A DNA stretch of 13,181 nucleotides from JACQXM01 sp964569425 (GTDB lineage Bacteria; Planctomycetota; Phycisphaerae; UBA1845). The stretch's first letter is position 1, and each line of letters starts with the position of its first letter. Location of the stretch: positions 1 to 13,181 of the forward strand of contig CAZMVD010000117.1 of assembly GCA_964569425.1 (NCBI GenBank), written 5' to 3'. The notes under the pieces were generated by a model. It was given only the letters and a program-made list of their open reading frames with translations. It ran no database searches and had not been told where the DNA came from. Of this stretch, positions 8,359 through 13,181 are shown piece by piece. The translations under genes and the position numbers were made by a program.

Positions 8359-8377
8359 CCCGGGCCCAGGTGGGATG

Positions 8378-9646
8378 ATGATTTCAAACATCGATTTCTC
8401 TCGAAGGGTAGCAGACCTTTATCGACGTCGCTTCGAGGCGGTTACCCCCGATTCCGCCGCGAGTGACCCGCCGGAAGTGTGGATTGAGTGTCTCGCGCAG
8501 GCCATTGTTGACCGGCACCGCTCGCTTACCGCTGAAGTTATTGATGAAGCGGCACTCAATTACTTGGGAAAGCATTATCCCGACCTGCACAACCTGGCCG
8601 AAGGGTGCATTATATCCATCGAAACTCGCTGGGGGCGCCCGCGAACCGATTCGGGTGAGGAGTACGACCTGCAGGAGGGGCCGAATCGGCGCCGGGCCTG
8701 GACCGCTGCCAGGCTCGTGTTAGAGACGATTACCCGGTGGCATCTACGCCGCCCTTCTGCGGAGAAGGCCTCCGCGCCGGTCGTTCCCGTGTCTGGAACA
8801 GACTGGGACCAAATCGTGAAGACGCTGCGTGAGTCTGTCGTCGAAATCCTGGCGTCGAACCAACAGGCCGATGCTGACCGTCCCAAAGTCAGCCAGGCGA
8901 TCAGCGGTGCTTCATGCCCGCCAGTCGAGGAAAGCCGAGCCGAGCATCTGTCACCACCAACGAACGTGAATGCGGATTACGAAAACGAGACGACCGATGC
9001 GCAAGCACTGGTTCGAGCATCGAAGCATGAAAGCGATCGGGAGTCAATCGATTCTCAAGCGCCGAACTTATTCAAGCCATATGGCGACATGTTCTTCATC
9101 CGCTTCCGCGGGTCGCCAAGCAGACCCGTCCCCATCAAGACGTGCATCGGAATGAAGCACATCTATCAGTTGATCCTATCACCTGGGAAGAATTTCGAAC
9201 CTAGCGATTTCGCCCGCGGCCGTCGGGCTGGGGGGACCTTGAGAGGCGTAACGCCGGTCGAAGCAGACTACTACCAAACGCCCTCGCCTGATCCGATGTT
9301 CGATCACGAGGCGAAAAAAGCTGTCAAGGATAGACTCGGGTCTGTCCTGAGGGATTTGGAGAAAGCCAGAAAGAACGACGACGAAGCCGAGGCGGAACGG
9401 CTAACCCAAGAGAAGGCTGAATTGGAAGAGTACCTTCTAAAGAATACTGGACTTAATGGTCGAATTCGGTCACAGAGTTCGAATGAAACCAACCTGCCAA
9501 GGTCAGTGCGAACTGCGATTGGCAGAGCGTTCAAAAAAATCGAGAAGCACCTACCTGAACTGGCCGACCACCTCAAGAGGAACATCGAATGCGCGTCCTC
9601 GTTTGCCTACCGCGCCGGCGACGAAGTGAGTTGGGTATGTAGATAG
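8378..9646 (+). CDS. Unrecognised protein with charged coiled-coil C-terminal region
   Basis: I do not recognise a function. With the start at 8378 the protein has 422 residues. The ATG pair at 8375/8378 is chosen because AGGTGG lies four bases before 8378; the frame is open further upstream but codes nothing family-like there. Three parts can be seen: an N-terminal, probably helical region (about 1-125) with several Trp and Arg; a low-complexity polar linker (about 130-225) rich in Ser, Ala and Glu; and a C-terminal region from NLFKPYGDMFFIRF. The last includes MKHIYQLILSPGKNFEPSDF, a long charged coiled coil (about 309-350), then GLNGRIR and a segment ending CASSFAYRAGDEVSW. This C-terminal layout resembles a winged-helix-plus-coiled-coil region that I have seen at the ends of signalling ATPases and regulators, but that is recall, not a search result. 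It stands apart from the upstream operon and has its own leader with a dyad. Confidence 0.7.
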   Translation: MISNIDFSRRVADLYRRRFEAVTPDSAASDPPEVWIECLAQAIVDRHRSLTAEVIDEAALNYLGKHYPDLHNLAEGCIISIETRWGRPRTDSGEEYDLQEGPNRRRAWTAARLVLETITRWHLRRPSAEKASAPVVPVSGTDWDQIVKTLRESVVEILASNQQADADRPKVSQAISGASCPPVEESRAEHLSPPTNVNADYENETTDAQALVRASKHESDRESIDSQAPNLFKPYGDMFFIRFRGSPSRPVPIKTCIGMKHIYQLILSPGKNFEPSDFARGRRAGGTLRGVTPVEADYYQTPSPDPMFDHEAKKAVKDRLGSVLRDLEKARKNDDEAEAERLTQEKAELEEYLLKNTGLNGRIRSQSSNETNLPRSVRTAIGRAFKKIEKHLPELADHLKRNIECASSFAYRAGDEVSWVCR

Positions 9647-9831
9647 CATCTGCTGTTCATTCGAAATTCCAGGCGTACTCCAACCTGTCAGAATCCGGCC
9701 CTCCCGACTCCAGCTGCTGCCGGAAACATCACAACCGTCGTGCAAGATCGACACAGCCCTTGTCGCAAACGACACAAACCCTGTCGCAAACGACACAAGG
9801 AATGTGCCGCCTTTAATGTGGAGGACCGAAT
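9647..9831. other. Intergenic leader of the mobile-element operon
   Basis: This 185-bp gap separates the solitary gene from the mobile-element operon. It contains the two tandem dyad repeats listed separately and ends in the strong GGAGGA ribosome-binding site (9820-9825), six bases before the next ATG. It is the natural place for the promoter of the 9832-12788 operon, but I cannot assign convincing -35/-10 boxes. No terminator hairpin with a T-run is evident after 9646. Confidence 0.5.
9761..9798. repeat. Two tandem 17-bp repeats, each a dyad (iteron/operator-like)
   Basis: TGTCGCAAACGACACAA occurs identically at 9761-9777 and 9782-9798, period 21 bp (two helical turns). Each copy contains the inverted repeat TGTCG-CAAA-CGACA. 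A degenerate third unit precedes them (9737-9755: GTCG, then CAAGAT, then CGACACA). The array sits 33 bases before the ATG of a small helix-turn-helix protein and upstream of a replication-type ATPase. It could be an operator for that protein or origin iterons. Two to three copies are too few, and the spacing too short, for a CRISPR array. Confidence 0.75.
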
Positions 9832-10092
9832 ATGACGACCGCCGATTTTTCGAAACCCCTGCTGACCATTGGGGACCTGAGCAAACTGCCGTCGCTCAAG
9901 CGCTATTCGCGACGCCAGCTCGAGTACGCAATTCAAGAAGGCGGAATCGAACCGATCACCCATGCCGGGATAATTCGTCTTTTTGCACAAGGCCAAGTTC
10001 CGCAATTGGAGGAAGTTCTGAAGCGCACCGCGCGGCGGCGCTGCCGCCGCCTGAATGAGGTCGACAATGGAGGCGATACCCATGAACGTTGA
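9832..10092 (+). CDS. Small MerR/excisionase-like helix-turn-helix protein
   Basis: An 86-residue, probably DNA-binding protein. Residues 10-52 (LLTIGDLSKLPSL, then YSRRQLEYAIQEG, then IEPITHAGIIRLF) fit the winged helix-turn-helix of MerR-like and excisionase-like proteins, where a first helix recognises DNA and the arm carries an R/G turn. The tail is basic (RTARRRCRR at 65-73). Such proteins act as recombination directionality factors or as autoregulators of mobile-element operons; the sequence does not choose between these. The start is supported by GGAGGA six bases upstream. It lies directly after a pair of 21-bp-spaced dyads, which are the obvious candidate binding sites. Its stop overlaps the next start by 11 nt, so it is the first gene of an operon with the small Cys-rich protein and the ATPase. 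Confidence 0.7.
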   Translation: MTTADFSKPLLTIGDLSKLPSLKRYSRRQLEYAIQEGGIEPITHAGIIRLFAQGQVPQLEEVLKRTARRRCRRLNEVDNGGDTHER

Positions 10093-10501
10093 AGAAGCCA
10101 CCCGCCCCCGGCCGGCCAGCCGGGGAGCGGGCAATCAATCACCTACCAGATACGATTCTAACGGCACCTGCCTGTACTGCAAGCGCGAGGAGCGCGGATT
10201 CGGGCGGGACTTCCCCGATGCCTGCCCTCTCGCGGCCGATCACCCCCTCGTCGCCCTGACAATCCTGCGGGATCAAGCTTGGGCCGCCATGCACCCGTTC
10301 GATGATCAACTTGCTGAATCCATTTACCTCTTGAAATGCCACGACAAATGCGCCGAGTGCGTGGCGCGCCATTTGGCTTCGCCACTGGTAAAGCGCTTGC
10401 GGTCGCGGCGTGCAGTTCCGGGCGCCCCCCATGCCGATCGGTCGGATGTTGCGGAGCGACCGCGGAGGAGGTCCAAGCAGGAGCCGGTGTATGTGTCCTG
10501 A
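10082..10501 (+). CDS. Small cysteine-rich, possibly zinc-binding protein
   Basis: Unrecognised protein of 139 residues. The start at 10082 is preferred over in-frame ATGs at 10055 and 10067 because GGAGG lies eight bases upstream and it gives an 11-nt overlap with the preceding gene. Six cysteines are arranged as C30-x2-C33, C48, and C86-x3-C90-x2-C93, with His at 54, 87 and 97; this suggests one or two structural zinc sites. The middle (about 55-85) looks like an amphipathic helix pair, and the C-terminal 40 residues are basic (many Arg). No catalytic motif is visible. It sits between a helix-turn-helix protein and a replication-type ATPase and ends in an 11-nt overlap with the latter, so a nucleic-acid-related accessory role is a reasonable but unproven guess. 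Confidence 0.6.
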   Translation: MNVEEATRPRPASRGAGNQSPTRYDSNGTCLYCKREERGFGRDFPDACPLAADHPLVALTILRDQAWAAMHPFDDQLAESIYLLKCHDKCAECVARHLASPLVKRLRSRRAVPGAPHADRSDVAERPRRRSKQEPVYVS

Positions 10502-12389
10502 TCTTCCCTTCGAGATTCAAGCCCGGCACACCGGCCGCGAAAACGTGCTCTTCATCGCCTCCGTCGGTGGTCGGGAGGTTGATACCGACCGCTACCGGAT
10601 CGGCGACGCCAAGGCCCGCCGCCGATTGGCGCTGCGATGGGGGCAGCATCGCCAGTTGCGCAACGGCCAGGATATTCCGCCAGTCAATGTGGAGGCCAGG
10701 CTGCTTGAAATCGAGCAGTCCGTTCGGCACCGTCTCGACCGCGGTAATGGGGAAACCGCCAGCTCGACACAGCCGTCGCGCCTCCTGGCGATCGCTGAAA
10801 ACAAGGCGGAACTCTTCCACAACGAAATGGGCAATGGCTACGCCTCCGTGCCGGTGGGCGGTCACGTCGAAACGTATCTGATTCGCTCTCGCGCCTTCAA
10901 GCAATGGCTGTCCCGAGAGTATTACGAGGCCTTCGAGTGCCCACCCGGCACCCATGGGTTGGTCGATGCGGTCAACGTGATCGACGGCATGGCAGTCAAT
11001 CGCGGTGTGCAGATAGGCGTTTCGGTCCGCATGGCCGAGCGGGTCGATGGACTCTTCGTCGACCTCGGGAATGCCTTGTGGCGGTGCGTTCATGTCACCC
11101 CCGACGGATGGTCGGTTGTCTCAGAACCGGGGGTGAAATTCTTCCGCCCGCCCGGACTGAAAGCCTTCCCGACGCCAGAACATGGTGGCAGTGTGGAGTT
11201 GTTGCGCGATTTCATCAATGTTCGCGGCGACGAAGAATTCATGTTGATGGTGGGGTGGATTCTGGGGGTATATCTCCCGGTGGGGCCGTATCCGATCCTG
11301 ATCGTCAACGGCGAACAGGGTTCGGCCAAGAGCACCACCAGTCGAGTGCTGCGTGAACTTGCCGATGCCAACCTCGTACCGCTTCGATCGCCTCCGCGAT
11401 CTGAGCGCGACCTGGTCATTGCGGCCCAGAACAACTTGGTGCTGGCGCTGGACAACTTGAGCCACGTGCCTGAGTGGCTTTCGGATTCGCTGTGCCGATT
11501 GGCCAGCGGCGGGGGATTCGGCACGCGTGCGCTGTTTTCCGACGGTGAGGAATTCCTGTTCACGGGCGCCCGGCCCATCCTGCTCAACGGCATCGGAGAC
11601 GTTGCCACACGCGGCGATCTGATCGACCGGAGCATTCACGTAACGTTGCCAGCGATCGATGAAATCCGGCGGACGGACGAATCCTCCTTTTGGGCCCGGT
11701 TTCGGGAGGTGCAACCTTGGATTCTGGGTGTGATCTTCGATGCCGTTGCCGCCGCCCTCCGCAATCGTCCCAACCTCGTACTGAAGCGCCTAACGCGGAT
11801 GGCTGACTTCTCTCGTTGGGTTGAAAGCGCCGCACCGGCCCTCGGCTGGTCGCCAGGGACATTCCTTGACGCTTTCTCCAGGAACCGCGCCGAGGCGAAC
11901 GATCTGGCGCTGAGCAGCTCGCCGGTGGCCGAGGTCCTCCTGAGGTTCGTGCGGAATCGCACAGAGTGGGAGGGCCGCGCCTCCGAGTTGTTGGACGAAC
12001 TCACCACCGAAGCGCCGGAGAATGTCAGGAAGGGCCGCGAATGGCCCAAGAACGCCAGCCAGCTCGGGACAGTCCTACGACGCCTGGCACCCAACCTCCG
12101 CGAGACGGGAATCCGCATTGAGTTCAGCAGCGCCGGGGGAGGAAGACAGAAGCGGCGATCAATTCGGATCAGCGCCTGTCTTCCCATCGCCGGCCCCGGC
12201 GTCCCTGCCGTCCCCACCGGCGATCCAAGGCCGTCAAGCGTTGCGGAAGCCGCCCCGGAGGAACGGGGACCCAATGGACCGCCGTCCCCGACTCGTCCGC
12301 GCGGTGGTTCCGTGACCGGCGATCATGCGGAAGGGGACGGTTGGGACGGCGGGGACGGCGGAACGGACACTGCCAACAAAGCGGGATGA
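10491..12389 (+). CDS. AAA+/SF3-like replication-type ATPase of a mobile element
   Basis: Probable replicative helicase/primase-associated ATPase, of the type found on phage-like and integrative elements, that would drive element replication or maintenance. The start at 10491 (AGGAG seven bases upstream) gives 632 residues and an 11-nt overlap with the previous gene; a longer frame from 10410 would add 27 residues of no recognisable character. Walker A is GEQGSAKST (274-282), preceded by GPYPILIVN. Walker B is LVLALDN (about 316-322). A sensor-1-like ILLNGI and an Arg-finger-like LIDRSI follow, then MADFSRWVESAAPALGW. The N-terminal 120 residues do not show a recognisable primase active site. 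The last 70 residues are Pro/Gly/Asp-rich and low in complexity, encoded by repeated CCGTCCCC/GGGGACGG octamers. The family is recognisable from the ATPase core; the exact role (helicase or loader) is inferred. Confidence 0.78.
   Translation: MCPDLPFEIQARHTGRENVLFIASVGGREVDTDRYRIGDAKARRRLALRWGQHRQLRNGQDIPPVNVEARLLEIEQSVRHRLDRGNGETASSTQPSRLLAIAENKAELFHNEMGNGYASVPVGGHVETYLIRSRAFKQWLSREYYEAFECPPGTHGLVDAVNVIDGMAVNRGVQIGVSVRMAERVDGLFVDLGNALWRCVHVTPDGWSVVSEPGVKFFRPPGLKAFPTPEHGGSVELLRDFINVRGDEEFMLMVGWILGVYLPVGPYPILIVNGEQGSAKSTTSRVLRELADANLVPLRSPPRSERDLVIAAQNNLVLALDNLSHVPEWLSDSLCRLASGGGFGTRALFSDGEEFLFTGARPILLNGIGDVATRGDLIDRSIHVTLPAIDEIRRTDESSFWARFREVQPWILGVIFDAVAAALRNRPNLVLKRLTRMADFSRWVESAAPALGWSPGTFLDAFSRNRAEANDLALSSSPVAEVLLRFVRNRTEWEGRASELLDELTTEAPENVRKGREWPKNASQLGTVLRRLAPNLRETGIRIEFSSAGGGRQKRRSIRISACLPIAGPGVPAVPTGDPRPSSVAEAAPEERGPNGPPSPTRPRGGSVTGDHAEGDGWDGGDGGTDTANKAG
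12208..12358. repeat. Scattered inverted octamer repeats (CCGTCCCC / GGGGACGG)
   Basis: CCGTCCCC occurs at 12208-12215 and 12282-12289, and its complement GGGGACGG at 12333-12340 and 12351-12358, with a 7-base version at 12343-12349. All lie in the 3' end of the ATPase gene, encoding its low-complexity Pro/Gly/Asp tail. The opposite orientations could pair in RNA or serve as binding sites, or may simply reflect slippage in GC-rich DNA. Confidence 0.6.
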
Positions 12390-12419
12390 CACAGCCGAGT
12401 TTTGCAGGGAGGAAAAACC

Positions 12420-12788
12420 ATGACTGAAACTGAACGACTCGCCGAGATCGCACGCAAGCTCGCCACCGGAATGCAGCCAACAGGCCCGCCGGCGGTCGCC
12501 GCCCAGCCCGACCCGAACTCGGGAGACTTTGCGAATGCGATGCTCCCCGCCGGGCCGCCGCGCGAATCCGAGACGGACATCATTGGCCGGTCGGAACTTG
12601 CCTATCGGCTCGGCGTAAGTTCCCGGACCGTGTCGCGAATGGTGGATCGGGGCGAGCTCCCCCGGCCCTGCCTCAGCGACGGCGGGCGGCCGCGCTGGCT
12701 GTGGAGCTTCGTCATGGAGTTTCTGGAGAAGCGGCATCGCCGCCAATGCGCCATGGAACGGCGCAAGGAAACCAAACTTGGCGAATAG
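12420..12788 (+). CDS. Helix-turn-helix protein, excisionase-like
   Basis: Small DNA-binding protein of 122 residues. The start at 12420 is set by AGGGAGG (12406-12412) seven bases upstream; an in-frame TTG at 12402 overlaps that site and is rejected. Residues 1-50 are a Pro/Ala-rich, probably disordered arm. Residues 55-105 (IIGRSELAYRLGVSSRTVSRM, read as two helices, then GELPRPCLSDGGRPRW) form a typical excisionase/MerR-type helix-turn-helix with the wing. The tail is basic. Proteins of this form next to an integrase commonly act as recombination directionality factors (Xis) or as regulators. It follows the ATPase gene by 30 nt on the same strand and faces the integrase gene across a hairpin terminator, which fits an int/xis pair. 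A simple transcriptional regulator is the main alternative. Confidence 0.75.
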   Translation: MTETERLAEIARKLATGMQPTGPPAVAAQPDPNSGDFANAMLPAGPPRESETDIIGRSELAYRLGVSSRTVSRMVDRGELPRPCLSDGGRPRWLWSFVMEFLEKRHRRQCAMERRKETKLGE

Positions 12789-12826
12789 CCGACGCCGGTT
12801 GTTTCCGCCGCGACAGTCTATACATA

Positions 12827-12844
12827 GCGGCCCCTGATGGCCGC
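12827..12844. other. Short inverted repeat before the terminator
   Basis: GCGGCC-CCTGAT-GGCCGC forms a perfect 6-bp stem with a 6-base loop, just ahead of the stronger hairpin at 12853-12882. A small palindrome CTAT-AC-ATAG directly precedes it (12818-12827). It may be an auxiliary hairpin in the transcript end or a protein site near the recombination module. Confidence 0.4.
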
Positions 12845-12852
12845 AATCGAGT

Positions 12853-12882
12853 GCAGCGCCGGCGGATGGCCGCCGGCGCTGC
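12853..12882 (+). terminator. Strong hairpin terminator between convergent genes
   Basis: A perfect 13-bp inverted repeat (GCAGCGCCGGCGG, loop ATGG, then the exact complement) is followed by TTTGT on the + strand. It lies between the end of the + strand operon (12788) and the end of the - strand integrase (12890). The T-run is short, so it may be only partly intrinsic. On the - strand no T-run follows, so it mainly serves the + strand operon. Confidence 0.8.
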
Positions 12883-12889
12883 TTTGTCA

Positions 12890-13181
12890 TCAGCACACCT
12901 TCGTGGCCGGGAACGGAATCACTTTGAAAGACGGCGGGATCCCGGTCGCCTGGCCCTCACCCTGGCAGCGCCGGCCATGCAAGTCCACCGTGGCACTGGC
13001 CAGTTCATAATCACCGGTGTGCACGTAGTACTTCAACGTCGTGTTGACGTTTTCGTGGCCCAGGATCTTCTGCACGATCGAGACACTGGGGACCGATCGG
13101 GCCAGCCAGGTCGCAAACGTGTGCCGCAGATTGTGGGGATTCACATCCAGGGGTTCCTCGGATACCGGCGCCGTTTGAACG
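12890..13181 (-). CDS. Tyrosine recombinase (integrase), C-terminal fragment
   Basis: C-terminal end of a tyrosine recombinase that would integrate or excise the element at its attachment site. The frame is open to the right edge (97 codons visible), so the N-terminal part lies outside the window. Counting from the first complete codon at the edge, the catalytic box II reads HNLRH (16-20, HxxR), then LGH at 40-42 and the nucleophile region TTLKYYVH (47-54), where Y51 is the likely catalytic tyrosine by alignment with XerD-type TTxxYTH. The remaining 40 residues are a tail rich in Gly and Pro. Visible active-site residues are intact, so the enzyme could be active. It converges on the excisionase-like gene, with a shared hairpin in the 101-bp gap. 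Confidence 0.88.
   Translation of the reverse strand, partial: VQTAPVSEEPLDVNPHNLRHTFATWLARSVPSVSIVQKILGHENVNTTLKYYVHTGDYELASATVDLHGRRCQGEGQATGIPPSFKVIPFPATKVC

Noticed and set aside
8270..8377. Extended N-terminus for the solitary gene from ATG 8270
   Set aside because: No ribosome-binding site, it overlaps the operator-like dyad, and the added residues look non-coding (Pro/Gly/Ser mix).
9737..9800. CRISPR-like repeats
   Set aside because: Only two perfect copies with a 4-bp gap and no spacers of 25 bp or more; better explained as operator or iteron dyads.
10410..10490. Earlier ATG for the ATPase at 10410
   Set aside because: It would overlap the preceding gene by 92 nt and adds Arg/Ser-rich residues with no family character; ATG 10491 has AGGAG at ideal spacing.
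10158..11093. 311-codon - strand frame opposite the Cys-rich protein and the ATPase
   Set aside because: No motifs and no ribosome-binding site; the opposite strand has well-supported overlapping genes.
1..13181. tRNA, rRNA or insertion-sequence transposase genes
   Set aside because: Scanned by eye for cloverleaf-like runs, terminal inverted repeats and transposase motifs; none was convincing.

Overview
The window looks like part of a defence-carrying integrative element from a GC-rich bacterium. The sequence does not fix the phylum. A planctomycete-like or proteobacterial host would be compatible with the protein families seen, but that is a weak inference from family impressions.

Left part (1-8180, all on the + strand) is a tightly packed four-gene run. 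It holds the 3' part of a large beta-class (type III Mod-like) DNA methyltransferase; an OLD-family ATPase/Toprim nuclease (GajA-like); a UvrD/Rep-like helicase overlapping it (GajB-like); and a second UvrD-like helicase with an N-terminal RelE/ParE-like toxin fold, whose ATG directly follows the previous stop codon. The middle two genes form a Gabija-like pair (OLD nuclease plus UvrD helicase). They are less GC-rich than the 3' half of the methyltransferase and the RelE-helicase gene on either side. This suggests that the pair was inserted between two genes that were once closer neighbours.

Middle part (8181-9831) holds one solitary gene of unknown function (about 422 residues) with a charged coiled-coil C-terminal region. 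A perfect operator-like dyad lies just before its start. A spacer follows that carries two tandem 17-bp dyad repeats.

Right part (9832-13181) is a mobile-element core. It has a MerR/excisionase-like small protein, a cysteine-rich small protein and an AAA+/SF3-like replication-type ATPase, joined by two 11-nt start/stop overlaps. A second helix-turn-helix protein follows, then a strong hairpin terminator, and convergently the C-terminal end of a tyrosine recombinase that runs off the right edge.

Working picture (inference): the mobile element (integrase, excisionase-like regulators, replication ATPase) carries a composite anti-phage operon. In it, a modification enzyme, a Gabija-like nuclease/helicase pair and a toxin-fold helicase are co-transcribed. 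The methyltransferase lacks a recognisable DPPY catalytic motif at the left edge of the window, so whether it is active is an open question.
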